64,000 nucleotides of DNA from Chitinophaga filiformis (GCF_900102545.1 NZ_FNBN01000004.1:248001-312000); one strand, 5' to 3'; numbered from the stretch's first letter, positions 52,210 to 62,285 are shown. Notes: generated from the letters alone by a model not told the origin. Translations and numbers: made by a program.

Positions 52210-53475
52210 TTAAGCGTTTGAATCAATATTAGCTATGATTTCATAAAAATGAAATACGTCTCCATAAGAGTTATATAAGGGCGCCGGTGAAATTCGAATT
52301 ACTCCGGGTTCCCGCCAGTCGACGATTATACCGGCGTCAGTCATCTTTTGTTGAATTACTCTCCCTTTTTCATGGAAAAGCAAAGATAATTGAGCACCGC
52401 GTTCCTTACAATTTTTTGGCGTAATTATTTCAAATTTTATGTTTTCTATATGTTTTAACAGGAATTCAAGATAATTGGTGAGTTTAATGCTCTTATCTCT
52501 TAAAGCTGTCATCCCAGCGGACTCAAAAAGTTCCAGTGAGGCTTTTAATGCTACCATGTTAAATACCTGAGCCGTGCTAATTTGCCAGCCTTCTGCACGG
52601 CTTTTGGGTTTAAAACCCTTCTCCATTTTAAAACGGGTACTTTCTTCGTTGCCCCACCAGCCACCTAGTCGCTGCCGGTTTGTATCTCGGGCATGTCTTT
52701 CATGTATAAATGCTCCACCTACTGCGCCGGGGCCTCCATTTAAATACTTATATGAGCACCAAACGGCAAAATCTACTTCCCAGTCATGTAACTTCAAAGG
52801 TACGTTTCCTACTACGTGTGCCAGGTCGAACCCGGCTACAGCCCCAACTCTATGGGCTGCTTTCGTAATGGACTGCATATTAAACAATTGGCCGGTATAA
52901 TAGTTTATTCCCCCCAATAATATTATTGCTAAGCTACTACTTTCCCGCGCAATAATTTCAAAAATATCTTCCTCTCTTATCAAATACTCACCTGGCCGGG
53001 GAGCCACTTCTATTATCGCCGTCTCAGGATCAAATCCATGCAGCCGCACCTGTGTTTCAACAGCATATTGGTCGCTCGGGAAGGCTCCCGCCTCCATCAA
53101 CACCTTAAACCTTTCTTTTGTCGGACGATAGAAACTCATCAGCAACAGATGCAGGTTCACTGTAAGCGTATTCATTACTGTCAGCTCTTCCTGACTGGCT
53201 CCGACAATATTTGTTAACGGTTTACTGCAATATTGCTGATAATAAAGCCAGGGATTCTCCGCATTCCAATATCCTTCTACTGCATGATGCTGCCAATCAG
53301 TCAATTCCTGTTCTATGGCTGGTCTTACTTTTTTGGGCTGTAATCCTAAAGAGTTTCCGCAAAAATAAATCGCATCCTTTCCATTTCTCTGGGGAAAATA
53401 AAACTGTTCCCTGTGCGTCTTTAATGGGTCCGATTGGTCCTGCTCTTCAGCAAACTGCCTTGATAGTTCAAACAT
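52210..53475 (-). CDS. kynU: Kynureninase
   Basis: 421-aa PLP enzyme cleaving kynurenine to anthranilate and alanine. The PLP Lys is in WCSYKYLNGGPGAVGGAF. Also conserved are YFCGNSLGLQPK, DLAHVVGNVPLKLHDW and WREPGVIRISPAPLYNS. The gene is A+T-richer than its neighbours, which may be a sign of transfer or relaxed codon selection. No other kynurenine pathway gene is in the window, so its role (tryptophan breakdown or NAD supply) cannot be told from context. Confidence 0.95.
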   Translation of the reverse strand: MFELSRQFAEEQDQSDPLKTHREQFYFPQRNGKDAIYFCGNSLGLQPKKVRPAIEQELTDWQHHAVEGYWNAENPWLYYQQYCSKPLTNIVGASQEELTVMNTLTVNLHLLLMSFYRPTKERFKVLMEAGAFPSDQYAVETQVRLHGFDPETAIIEVAPRPGEYLIREEDIFEIIARESSSLAIILLGGINYYTGQLFNMQSITKAAHRVGAVAGFDLAHVVGNVPLKLHDWEVDFAVWCSYKYLNGGPGAVGGAFIHERHARDTNRQRLGGWWGNEESTRFKMEKGFKPKSRAEGWQISTAQVFNMVALKASLELFESAGMTALRDKSIKLTNYLEFLLKHIENIKFEIITPKNCKERGAQLSLLFHEKGRVIQQKMTDAGIIVDWREPGVIRISPAPLYNSYGDVFHFYEIIANIDSNA

Positions 53476-53591
53476 ATTTCAAAATTCCAGGTTTCTCTTA
53501 CCCGATCCCGTTTATTCCTGTACTCTACTTAAAAAAATGAGTACTTTTCCTGCCCTGGGGCAACGCGGAACCGTTATAACGTGCCTACCAA

Positions 53592-54377
53592 TCAGTCTCC
53601 ATCCAGTAAATTACCTATGCCTCCCAGTATACTGCCTTCCTCCTTGCGTTTTCCTGTACCGTAAGAAACCAGTCTTGCGGCCATTCTGCTGATAGGTAAG
53701 GATTGTATCCAGACTTTACCCGGACCTCTTAATGTGGCAAAGAACAAACCTTCGCCGCCGAAAACCATATTTCTGATGCCTCTTACAAATTCAACGTCAA
53801 ATTGTACCCCTGAAGTATACGCTACCACACATCCGGTATCAATTTTTAATACCTGTCCCGGCAGTAACTGCTTCTCTATCACCATTCCCCCAGCATGCAC
53901 AAATGCCATACCATCTCCTTCCAGCTTCTCCATAATGAAGCCTTCCCCGCCAAAAATTCCGGTTCCTAATTTTCTCTGCCATTCTATGCCAATACTAACA
54001 CCTTTCGCTGCACACAGGAACGCATCCTTCTGACAAATCACCCTACCGCCCATCTGCGCCAGATCCATCGGAATGATCTTACCCGGATAAGGAGCTGCAA
54101 AACTAACTTTCTGCTTGCCATGGCCCATATTGGTAAATGCAGTCATGAACAGGCTCTCCCCTGTCAGTATCCTTTTACCGGCCGACATTAATTTACCTAG
54201 AAGTCCCTGATTAGATTGTGAACCATCCCCGAACATTGTTTGCATCTGAATATCCTGGTCCATCATCATAAAACTGCCGCTTTCAGCAATTGCAGTTTCC
54301 TGTGGGTCCAGCTCTATCTCGACAATCTGTATTTCTTCGCCATAGATACGGTAATCTATTTCATGGTTGCGTCGCAT
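53592..54377 (-). CDS. AIM24/TIGR00266 family protein
   Basis: 261 aa, soluble, Gly- and beta-rich with a long double-beta-propeller-like repeat: YGEEIQIVEIELDPQETAIAESGSFMMM at the start and VAYTSGVQFDVEFVRGIRNMVFGGEGLF near the end. The family is widespread in bacteria and yeast mitochondria (AIM24), of unclear function. It ends with a Gly-rich tail (EEGSILGGIGNLLDGD). It lies between kynU and the RND operon on the same strand without clear operon linkage. Confidence 0.88.
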   Translation of the reverse strand: MRRNHEIDYRIYGEEIQIVEIELDPQETAIAESGSFMMMDQDIQMQTMFGDGSQSNQGLLGKLMSAGKRILTGESLFMTAFTNMGHGKQKVSFAAPYPGKIIPMDLAQMGGRVICQKDAFLCAAKGVSIGIEWQRKLGTGIFGGEGFIMEKLEGDGMAFVHAGGMVIEKQLLPGQVLKIDTGCVVAYTSGVQFDVEFVRGIRNMVFGGEGLFFATLRGPGKVWIQSLPISRMAARLVSYGTGKRKEEGSILGGIGNLLDGD

Positions 54378-54486
54378 AGCGTATTGATATAATTTATCAG
54401 GTTAACAATAATGGTTCTCGTACACCAAAAATAAGTAATTGAAGTCGCAGTCAATTGTTAAAATTTGTTAAGGTGAAAAAAAAGAA

Positions 54487-54510
54487 ACCGTCCCGTGGAT
54501 ACGGGACGGT
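54487..54510 (-). terminator. Terminator of the RND efflux operon
   Basis: Perfect 10-bp stem ACCGTCCCGT / ACGGGACGGT (54487-54496 and 54501-54510) with a 4-nt loop. The minus strand continues TTCTTTTTTTTC. Confidence 0.92.
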
Positions 54511-54551
54511 ACCTGTTAAACCTACAACTGTTACACTGTATATAGTGTGAA

Positions 54552-57500
54552 CTAAACTCTTTCGTGTATCTTCTTATCCTGATGATGCCTGTGGGCCTGC
54601 TTTTCAGCTTCATCATCCCCGTTCGGGAAGAAATGATAAGGCTTAGGCGATACATATCCCGGATCATGCATCTTACGCACCTGTTCCTTCTTCATCGCCA
54701 GTTTCAGCCCCAATACCAGGAAAGGCACATATTTCAGCGCACGTGGCATTTTATAATGGTCCAGCACATCAATAGAACGCTTGTTCATGGCATACATCAC
54801 CGGTACCAGGATCAGGGTCAGGAAAGTGGCAAACACCAACCCATATACCATCGTCCAGGCCAGCGGGCCCCAGAATGCTACGTTATCACCTCCAAAGAAG
54901 ATATGTGGTTCAAATGAGGAGAATAAGCTGGCAAAGTCAATATTGAAGCCTACCGCGAGTGGTATCAGACCCAGGATCGCCGCAATGGCTGTCAGCAATA
55001 CCGGCGTCATACGGGTTCTTCCCGCTTCCACTACCGCTTCGTACACCGGCATCTTCTGCTGTACCAGCAGGTCGGTAAACTCTACCAGTACGATACCGTT
55101 ACGTACCACAATACCCGCCAGCGCCATGATACCTACACCGGTCATTACAATCGAAATGTCCATTCCAAAGATGGCAAAGCCCAGGAACACACCAATGATA
55201 GAGAACAATATCTCCATGAAAATAACAAGCGGCCGGCCAATAGAGTTGAACTGTGTCACCATGATCATCAGGATCAGACCAAAAGCGCCCACCATCGCCA
55301 GACCAAGGAAGTTGGAAGTTTCCTGCTGGTCTTCCTGCTCACCCGTCATTTTTACTGTGATACCCGGTGATTTAGGGAAGTCATTCAGCGCTGTCTGGAT
55401 CTGTTGCACTACCTCATTGGTATTATAACCAGTCAGTACGTTGGAATATAATGTTACAACACGTTTCTGATCGATGCGTTTGATACTCGCATAAGTATTG
55501 GAGTACCTGATATCTGCTACTGCGGATAATGGCACCTGACGGATCGTTCCCGCCATATTCATATCGCGGTATACAATATTCAGGTTCATCAGGGTATTGA
55601 TATTGTTACGCTGATCTTCCCGGAATCTAACCATGATCTTGTAATCATCTTCAGGATCACGGAACTTGGATACTTCCTGTCCATACAATGCGGTACGCAA
55701 TGCCATACCAATAGTAGTAGTAGAAATACCTTCCCTGTTGGCGCGCTCACGATCAATGTTCACCAGGATCTCAGGTTTGTTGCTCTGGAAGTCTGATTTC
55801 AACTCTTCCACACCACCTATCTGCAGAGAATCCAGGTAACGTTTGAGCTTGTCAGAAGCTACAGTCAGCTCTTCAAACTCATCACCGGAGATCTCAATAT
55901 TGATTGGTTTACCTGTTGGCGGACCACCCTGCTCCTGCTCTACCGTAATATCAACTCCCGGAATGCCTCTTACCGCTTTACGGATCTTATCGAGGTATTG
56001 TACGGTTGATTCTCCATTACGTTTCCCAAACTCCACAAAGGCGACTGTTACCTTACCCTTGTGCGGCTGCACACTCATATCCATCTGGGAAGGGTCCCCT
56101 GCTCCTACCGCCACGTTAGAGATAACAGACTCCACGATCGGGTTCTTCTTCCCTACTACAGCGATGATCTTATTTTCAATAATATGTGTAACAGAGTCTG
56201 TATACTTCTGATCTGTACCCATCGGCAGCTCTATATACGTATAGATAAAGTTGGGATCTGCCTGTGGGAAGAACACTACCTTAGGGCTGCGGATCACAGT
56301 CAGCATAATACTGAACACCAGCAATCCGAAAGTGCCGACCAATATCCATACCGGGCGCCATCCTACAAGACACCATTTAAGGATATGTTTGTAACGGTCC
56401 TGTACACGTGGCCATACATTGGTCTGGAAACGACGGGCTACCCCACCCAGCCAGAAGCGCTCGAGCGCGATCATCAGGTACAGGAATATGGTGAAGTTAC
56501 CCACGCCGAAATTACCACCCGCATATGCTATAAGTGCGATAAAAGCGAATACGATGGTGAGTATCATGAACTTCCTGGTGAATCGCGGCTTAGGATGATT
56601 CTCCCCTTCATGACGATCCATGAAGTCAACCGCAAACACAGGATTTATAATATAAGCTACTATCAGTGAAGCACCCAGTGTAACGATCAACGTTACCGGC
56701 AGGAAGAACATGAACTTACCGATAATACCAGGCCAGAAAAGCAGCGGGAAGAACGGCGCCAATACAGTCAGCGTTCCGGAGAACACCGGCAGGAATACCT
56801 CACCTGCCGCTACTTTCGCAGCCTTCACAATACCCAGATCCTTTCTTTCATAGAAGATACGATGCACGTTCTCAATCACCACGATCGCATCATCCACCAC
56901 AATACCCAATGCCAGCAGGAAGGAGAATAGCACCATCATGTTTAGTGTAAAATCCAATGCAGGCATCAGCAGGAACGCAATGAACATGGAGATCGGTACA
57001 GACAGTGCCACGAAGATCGCATTCACCGCTCCCATGAAGAACATCAGGATCATGGTTACCAGCAGGAAGCCGATAATGATCGTGTTGATCAGGTCATGCA
57101 AGGTAACACGGGTTGAGTTGGACTGGTCCGCCGTGATCGTTACATCTAGTCCGGCTGGCAGATAATCCTTCTTCATTTCTTCGATGATCACATGGATCTT
57201 ATCAGAAGCATCTATCAGGTTTTTACCGCTTTGTTTGATCACGTTCAGCGTGATTACATTCTTTCCATCCAGACGTGCATAACTCTCCTGCTCTTCAAAA
57301 CCATCCACTACTTCGGCGATATCTTTCAGATATACCACAGCGCCCGACATACCGCGTATAACGATATCACGGATCTTTGATGCATCTTTATATTCACCTT
57401 TCACACTTAATGTACGCTTCTGTCCATCCATAGATACCAGACCACCGGAGATGGTACGGTTCTCCATAGCAACAGCATTCGCCACATCATCAAAGCTGAT

Positions 57501-58112
57501 CTTCGCCGCGTCCATTTTATACTTGTCTACGTTGATCTGGATCTCTCTTTCCAGTGCCCCAACGATGTCCACACGGGTGATCTCATTCAATGCCTCAATA
57601 CGATCCTGCATTTCGTCTGCATACTTCTTGAGTGACTGCAAATCAAAATCACCTGACAGGTTCACGTTCATGATAGGTATCTGCGATACGTCTATCTTGA
57701 TGATCTGTGGCTCCTGTGTAAGGTCATTAGGCAGGTCTTTCTTTGCATCATCCACTTTCTCACGCACTTCCTGACGTGCCGTTTCCATATTTTCACTCGC
57801 TTCAAATTCAATGGTGATAGCAGAGTAATCCTGCATGGATGTACTCTTGATAGATTTCACACCAGAGATACCTCCGAGTTGTTTTTCGATGGGTTTTGTT
57901 ACCAGTGTCTCCATATCTTCAGGAGAAGTACCACTATAAATGGTACTGATATAGAACTGGGGGAACACTACCTCCGGAAACTGTTCCTTCGGCAGGCTCT
58001 GATAGGACATGATACCCGCGAGGGCCAGGATAAGGGTGGCAACGTAAATGCTCACCTTATTATCTATCGACCAGCTGGTGGGTTTAAATTCTTTATTCAG
58101 ATTGTCTTGCAT
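54552..58112 (-). CDS. RND-type efflux transporter permease
   Basis: 1186 aa with the AcrB/MexB layout: twelve membrane helices in two halves, each with a large periplasmic loop. The central helix-4 motif GIVVDDAIVVIENVHR has the two proton-relay Asp residues. Loop features include SGTSPEDMETLVTKPIEKQL and GQEVSKFRDPEDDYKIMVR. The C-terminus is highly charged and His-rich (HRHHQDKKIHERV). It is the last gene of tetR-tolC-adaptor-permease. Substrate is probably hydrophobic or cationic toxic compounds or envelope stress products, unproven. Confidence 0.95.
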   Translation of the reverse strand: MQDNLNKEFKPTSWSIDNKVSIYVATLILALAGIMSYQSLPKEQFPEVVFPQFYISTIYSGTSPEDMETLVTKPIEKQLGGISGVKSIKSTSMQDYSAITIEFEASENMETARQEVREKVDDAKKDLPNDLTQEPQIIKIDVSQIPIMNVNLSGDFDLQSLKKYADEMQDRIEALNEITRVDIVGALEREIQINVDKYKMDAAKISFDDVANAVAMENRTISGGLVSMDGQKRTLSVKGEYKDASKIRDIVIRGMSGAVVYLKDIAEVVDGFEEQESYARLDGKNVITLNVIKQSGKNLIDASDKIHVIIEEMKKDYLPAGLDVTITADQSNSTRVTLHDLINTIIIGFLLVTMILMFFMGAVNAIFVALSVPISMFIAFLLMPALDFTLNMMVLFSFLLALGIVVDDAIVVIENVHRIFYERKDLGIVKAAKVAAGEVFLPVFSGTLTVLAPFFPLLFWPGIIGKFMFFLPVTLIVTLGASLIVAYIINPVFAVDFMDRHEGENHPKPRFTRKFMILTIVFAFIALIAYAGGNFGVGNFTIFLYLMIALERFWLGGVARRFQTNVWPRVQDRYKHILKWCLVGWRPVWILVGTFGLLVFSIMLTVIRSPKVVFFPQADPNFIYTYIELPMGTDQKYTDSVTHIIENKIIAVVGKKNPIVESVISNVAVGAGDPSQMDMSVQPHKGKVTVAFVEFGKRNGESTVQYLDKIRKAVRGIPGVDITVEQEQGGPPTGKPINIEISGDEFEELTVASDKLKRYLDSLQIGGVEELKSDFQSNKPEILVNIDRERANREGISTTTIGMALRTALYGQEVSKFRDPEDDYKIMVRFREDQRNNINTLMNLNIVYRDMNMAGTIRQVPLSAVADIRYSNTYASIKRIDQKRVVTLYSNVLTGYNTNEVVQQIQTALNDFPKSPGITVKMTGEQEDQQETSNFLGLAMVGAFGLILMIMVTQFNSIGRPLVIFMEILFSIIGVFLGFAIFGMDISIVMTGVGIMALAGIVVRNGIVLVEFTDLLVQQKMPVYEAVVEAGRTRMTPVLLTAIAAILGLIPLAVGFNIDFASLFSSFEPHIFFGGDNVAFWGPLAWTMVYGLVFATFLTLILVPVMYAMNKRSIDVLDHYKMPRALKYVPFLVLGLKLAMKKEQVRKMHDPGYVSPKPYHFFPNGDDEAEKQAHRHHQDKKIHERV

Positions 58113-58129
58113 AAACCAGTTTTAGAGTA

Positions 58130-59236
58130 TTAAAGCTGGATAAGGTCATTATCATTCAATCCCTGGTAACCGATAGTCACTATCTGTTCACCAGCCTGCA
58201 GTCCGTCCTTGATTTCAGCCTTATCATTATAAGTACGTCCCATTTCGATCTCTCTTCTCTTGGCGATTAATTTACCGCCCTGGTTCTGGGCCAGGATCAC
58301 GTAAGGTTTACCCAGGGAATACTGGATAATGTTCACAGGTATTACTACCGCCTTTGGTGCTACATAATCTACTATCTTCAGACGTGCAATCATATTCGGG
58401 CGCAGTGCAGGATCATTCTGTAAAGGTATTTCCACTTTGATGGTACGGCTTACCGGATCAATTACTTTTGAAGCAAAGCCTATTCTTGTACGGATCTGTT
58501 TATTAATATCAGGGAAATCCAATATCACCTGATCGCCGGTTTTCACTTTGCTGGCGTAGCCTTCTGCAACATTTGCCACTACACGCAGGTTACTGCCGTT
58601 TACCACCCGGAAGGCAGGGCTACCCGGAGCAGCATTGTCACCCAGCTTAATGATCACCGCATCTACAGTACCATTGATAGGAGATATAATCCTTGCCTGT
58701 CCCATCTGATCCTGCAGGGTAGCGATTCTTCTTTCAAGTGATTCTTTCTGATTTTTTGCATTCAGGTACTGTACTTCAGAGCCAATCTTCTGATTCCAGA
58801 GGTTCTGTTGCTTCTGGAACATAGTGTTGGCCAGGTCCAGCTGCGTACGCAGCTCGGCCATATTGGCTCTCAGTATCTGATCGTCTACCTGTGCCAGTGC
58901 CTGTCCTTTGCTTACGGACTGGCCTTCTTTTACATGTATGGCAGTAATGATGCCAGGCACTTTGGAAGACACGTTCACATTCTCTCTTGCATCAATACTT
59001 CCCTGTACATCTATATAGTGTTCAAATACGGTATCTTCCACCGGAATTACTACCACTGATTTCTTTTTCTGTTCAGTAGTATCTACTTTCTTCACGCTCT
59101 TCTCCAGTGTAGCAATCTGTTGTTTCAGATCAGCTTCCTTTTTTTTCAGTTCCGCCAGTTTGGCCTCAGGCGTAGGCTCGCCACAGGCAACCATAAGAGT
59201 GATGATCAACAGAGCGGGACGATATATCTTGGACAT
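58130..59236 (-). CDS. RND efflux periplasmic adaptor lipoprotein
   Basis: 368 aa. The signal ends in a lipobox (ITLMVACG, Cys at about residue 18). An N-terminal coiled coil (about 25-50) is followed by the biotinyl/lipoyl half (SVDARENVNVSSKVPG-like region and EGQSVSKGQALAQVD), an alpha-hairpin, and the beta-barrel with TGDQVILDFPD. It bridges the TolC-like channel and the permease. It is separated by 17 nt from the permease and 35 nt from the tolC-like gene. Confidence 0.93.
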   Translation of the reverse strand: MSKIYRPALLIITLMVACGEPTPEAKLAELKKKEADLKQQIATLEKSVKKVDTTEQKKKSVVVIPVEDTVFEHYIDVQGSIDARENVNVSSKVPGIITAIHVKEGQSVSKGQALAQVDDQILRANMAELRTQLDLANTMFQKQQNLWNQKIGSEVQYLNAKNQKESLERRIATLQDQMGQARIISPINGTVDAVIIKLGDNAAPGSPAFRVVNGSNLRVVANVAEGYASKVKTGDQVILDFPDINKQIRTRIGFASKVIDPVSRTIKVEIPLQNDPALRPNMIARLKIVDYVAPKAVVIPVNIIQYSLGKPYVILAQNQGGKLIAKRREIEMGRTYNDKAEIKDGLQAGEQIVTIGYQGLNDNDLIQL

Positions 59237-59271
59237 ATAATAAAGAGTTAATAGTTAGTTGTAGTATTCGC

Positions 59272-60648
59272 TTACAGTTTTCCGTACGCTTTGAGGTAAT
59301 CCACTTTCGAGATCGCAGCATTGTACAATGCATTGAAATAATTGTTCTGGGCAGTGAGCAGTTCATTTTCTGCAGTGCTCATTTCCAGACTGGATCCAAC
59401 CCCTTCACGATATTTGATCTGCGTAGTATTGTACACCTCTTGTGCCAGTTGCATATTGCTTTCCTGTGCTTCCAGTGTCAGGATATTGTTCCTGAGGTTG
59501 GAAGTGGATTGCGCCTGCTCCATATCAATACCCAGCTTGGTATTCTCGAGGCTGATCTCCGCTTTCTTTACCGCCAGGAAGGCCTGATCTTCTTTACGCT
59601 TACGCTGGAAACCACTGAAAATAGTGAATGACAGGTTAGCGCCATATCCTACATATCCATACCAGGTCTGACGGTCGAAATAGTTGAACACATCACTCGC
59701 ACGACTCACACCGGCTGTACTGAACAGTGATAGCGTAGGCAGTATCTGCATCTTATAGCGTTTCAGATCATATTCATATGCTTTCCGTTGCGCCTGCAGT
59801 AGCTGGTATTCGATACGCTGTGAATAGTCAAAATGCTCCACTGCAACGGCCGTTTTAATTTCTGCGGTTGTCAGCGTATCTGTGAGCGTGATAGGCTGCT
59901 GAATAGGCATCCCCATCTGATATTTCAACGCAGCAATACCTACTTCTGTTACATTGCGGAGCTTTGTTTCTTCTGTACGGAGGTTGGTAAGTTGTACTAC
60001 CAGCCTGTCTACATCCAGTTTTTCAGCAAGACCATTCTTATAGATCTCTTTGGTTTCACCCAGCAGTTTTTCCAGGTTAGAGATGTTGTTGGTAAGGATC
60101 TCCAGGGCACGGCGTGCAGAAAGCACATTATAATACGCCTTATACACATTCACCTTTACATCGATCTCAGATTTCTGTACACTTTTGGCAGCCAGCTGTT
60201 CCAGTGTCTGGCGGGCCTGCAGGGCTACCAGTACACTTGGATCGAACAACACCTGTTTCAGTGTTATTTCACCGATCACATTGAACTTCAGTCCGAATGA
60301 GAAAGGCACCAGTGTACCTTTGGGCACAGTGTCACTGAAGTTGGATGCATCGATCAGTTGTTTCTGTACAATAGGGTTATGCTGGAAAGTTCCTGAACCA
60401 GCCAGGTTAGGAAGGGCCAGGCCACTTACTTCTTTGTTCTTGGCCAGCTGGATGAGTTCATCCAGTTTGGCGGTACGCACAGTAGCCTGATTGGCCAGCG
60501 CGTAGTCGACTGCCTGTTTTACAGACAGTGGGACATTTTCCTGCAGAGGGGGTTTTGCCTGCTGCTGGGCTATCCCATAGTGAAAGATCATCAGCAGTAG
60601 GAGTCCGGTCAAACCCACGTGCTTTTTTTCAAGTTGCATAAAGGTCAT
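59272..60648 (-). CDS. TolC-family outer-membrane efflux protein
   Basis: 458 aa from the ATG at 60648 (a second ATG at 60639 is equally plausible). Signal peptide near KKHVGLTGLLLLMIFHYGIAQ. Two OEP repeats of long helices with pattern SVKQAVDYALANQATVRTAKL and the second half YQLLQAQRKAYEYDLKRYK support a TolC barrel. It exports from the RND pump through the outer membrane. It lies 4 nt after tetR in the same operon. Confidence 0.92.
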   Translation of the reverse strand: MTFMQLEKKHVGLTGLLLLMIFHYGIAQQQAKPPLQENVPLSVKQAVDYALANQATVRTAKLDELIQLAKNKEVSGLALPNLAGSGTFQHNPIVQKQLIDASNFSDTVPKGTLVPFSFGLKFNVIGEITLKQVLFDPSVLVALQARQTLEQLAAKSVQKSEIDVKVNVYKAYYNVLSARRALEILTNNISNLEKLLGETKEIYKNGLAEKLDVDRLVVQLTNLRTEETKLRNVTEVGIAALKYQMGMPIQQPITLTDTLTTAEIKTAVAVEHFDYSQRIEYQLLQAQRKAYEYDLKRYKMQILPTLSLFSTAGVSRASDVFNYFDRQTWYGYVGYGANLSFTIFSGFQRKRKEDQAFLAVKKAEISLENTKLGIDMEQAQSTSNLRNNILTLEAQESNMQLAQEVYNTTQIKYREGVGSSLEMSTAENELLTAQNNYFNALYNAAISKVDYLKAYGKL

Positions 60649-60652
60649 TGGT

Positions 60653-61264
60653 TTATTTCTGTAGTTGTAGTTTGTTCTCTTCTACTCGTTTATAGCCTTC
60701 AGGAGATACCAGGCCATACAGGAAATGTTCCAGCACAATGCACTGCACTTTGCTCATATCGTATTTCCCATAAGGAAATGCGTCTGGCTGAAAACATAAC
60801 AAAGAAGTAGCCATGCGGTATTGTGTCATAATTCCAATGTCGAAGTCTGAGCGATACAATCCTTCACGCACTCCTCTTTCAAGATTAAGCCTTACAGTTT
60901 TCTGCATATTGGTGTTCATATATTCCTGGAACACCTGGTAAGCCTTGGTATGAAACTTTTGAAGATCAAACAGGATAATCGGGTTCATGTTACGGAAGCT
61001 CTGGTCCATCATTTTCATCACAAGGAACAGTTCGTCAATTGCGTTTGAGGCCTTCTCCTGGTTCTCATAACACTCTTTATCTATCCTGTTGAGGTAACGG
61101 CTGATGGCGTGTACTACCAGTTCGTCTTTATCGGCAAAATGTGCATACAGGGTCTTTTTTGACACACCCATGCGCTGGGCAATATCATCCATGGTGATTG
61201 AGCGTGTTCCGAATTGACAGAACAGACTGAATGCAGTATCCAGAATACGTTCCTGTATTTCCAT
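60653..61264 (-). CDS. TetR/AcrR family transcriptional regulator
   Basis: 203 aa. An N-terminal HTH (residues about 8-48) reads RILDTAFSLFCQFGTRSITM and DIAQRMGVSKKTLYAHFADK, the TetR motif. The C-terminal ligand domain is helical and not recognisable as to ligand. It is first in the efflux operon and probably represses it: a perfect inverted repeat upstream (61390-61417) overlaps the likely promoter. Autoregulation is therefore expected. The effector is unknown. Confidence 0.95.
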   Translation of the reverse strand: MEIQERILDTAFSLFCQFGTRSITMDDIAQRMGVSKKTLYAHFADKDELVVHAISRYLNRIDKECYENQEKASNAIDELFLVMKMMDQSFRNMNPIILFDLQKFHTKAYQVFQEYMNTNMQKTVRLNLERGVREGLYRSDFDIGIMTQYRMATSLLCFQPDAFPYGKYDMSKVQCIVLEHFLYGLVSPEGYKRVEENKLQLQK

Positions 61265-61380
61265 TTTGTGATTGTATGTGCGTTCTTGGTTTTTTCTTAA
61301 GTCCTTATAAATGGTGGCTATTTACTTCCTCCTGGCTTCATAGTTTCCGGTGGTTCTCCAACTGATTTGCGATGCTGAGA

Positions 61381-61410
61381 CAAAACTATGGAAACTTTTT
61401 AAACCGCAAA
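61381..61410 (-). promoter_or_regulatory. Promoter of the tetR-RND operon
   Basis: On the minus strand TTTG (61407-61410), an 18-nt spacer and TAGTTTTG (61381-61388) fit the -33/-7 Bacteroidota promoter exactly. The predicted leader is about 110 nt. Confidence 0.65.
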
Positions 61411-61417
61411 AGTTTCC
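61390..61417. promoter_or_regulatory. Probable TetR operator overlapping the promoter
   Basis: GGAAACTTTT (61390-61399), 8 nt, AAAAGTTTCC (61408-61417): a perfect 10-bp inverted repeat. It covers the promoter spacer and the -33 element, so a bound dimer would block RNA polymerase. Confidence 0.65.
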
Positions 61418-61594
61418 AGCGTAATTATTTTTAATATAGTTATCCTGTAGGAGCCCTCCCTATGATAATATATTGTCCTACAAGTTTATACAGATCAACT
61501 CTCAGGGATAAAATAAACGATGTAACTTTGACGCCGTCAGATATTCAATTTCCTGGGGGTTCCAGGAGTATTCACGTATTTGCATTTAAACCAT

Positions 61595-62233
61595 ATGTCT
61601 CCTAAAAAACGTCTTAAGCTTCTGGCGGCCCGCCTGTTACGGTATTTCTTCCAGGGCTTACTGATACTGGCCCCCATTGGCGTTACCGTGCTGACACTGT
61701 ACTGGGTTTTCATCACTATCGATAATATCATTCCAAGGGATATTGTACCTTTAGAAACACCCCTGAAATACCTTCGTTACAAAGGGGTAGGATTTGTGCT
61801 GGTATTGGTACTGGTGGTAGCGGTAGGTTATCTGAGTTCGTCTTTTATTGTCAGCCGCATCTTTGCATTATTTGATCACCTGCTGGAAAGAACACCCTTT
61901 ATTAAATATATATACACCTCTGTCAAGGATGTTTTTGATGCCTTTGTAGGCGAGAAAAAGAAATTCGACCATCCTGTGTTGGTACAGATCTATGGTGTGG
62001 ATGTATGGGAAATGGGCTTCATCACTCAGGCAGATGTATCCAGCCTGGGCCTGGAAGGATATACCGCCGTATATGTTCCTCATGCCTATGCTATCACAGG
62101 AAAGGTATTTATGGTGCCTGTCAGCAAGGTAAAGCCGCTGACAAACATTTCAGCAGGCGAGGCCATGAAGTTTGCTGTGAGTGGCGGTGTGACGAATATA
62201 GATGTACATGGGAAAAAGGAAGCACACGCTTAA
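61595..62233 (+). CDS. DUF502 family membrane protein
   Basis: 212 aa from the ATG at 61595 (MSPKKRLKLLAARLL); a TTG five codons upstream is less likely. Two membrane helices lie at about 18-38 and 58-85 (FQGLLILAPIGVTVLTLYWV; LVLVVAVGYLSS). The conserved DUF502 soluble part includes PFIKYIYTSVKDVFDAFVG and VSKVKPLTNISAGEAMKF. Function unknown. It stands alone, followed by a terminator. Confidence 0.88.
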   Translation: MSPKKRLKLLAARLLRYFFQGLLILAPIGVTVLTLYWVFITIDNIIPRDIVPLETPLKYLRYKGVGFVLVLVLVVAVGYLSSSFIVSRIFALFDHLLERTPFIKYIYTSVKDVFDAFVGEKKKFDHPVLVQIYGVDVWEMGFITQADVSSLGLEGYTAVYVPHAYAITGKVFMVPVSKVKPLTNISAGEAMKFAVSGGVTNIDVHGKKEAHA

Positions 62234-62259
62234 TATCAACATTTTTATCTAATATTATA

Positions 62260-62285
62260 ACGGAGCCAACAGGCTCCGTTTTTTG
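62260..62285 (+). terminator. Terminator after the DUF502 gene
   Basis: ACGGAGCC / GGCTCCGT stem (62260-62267 and 62272-62279) with a 4-nt loop and a run of Ts. Confidence 0.9.

Larger units (their letters stand above)
61265..61594. other. Divergent intergenic region tetR / DUF502 gene
   Basis: 330 nt. It carries the tetR promoter and operator at 61381-61417. The stretch near 61430-61500 is A+T-rich and may hold the plus-strand promoter, but no exact -7 element was found. No gene recognised. Confidence 0.5.
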
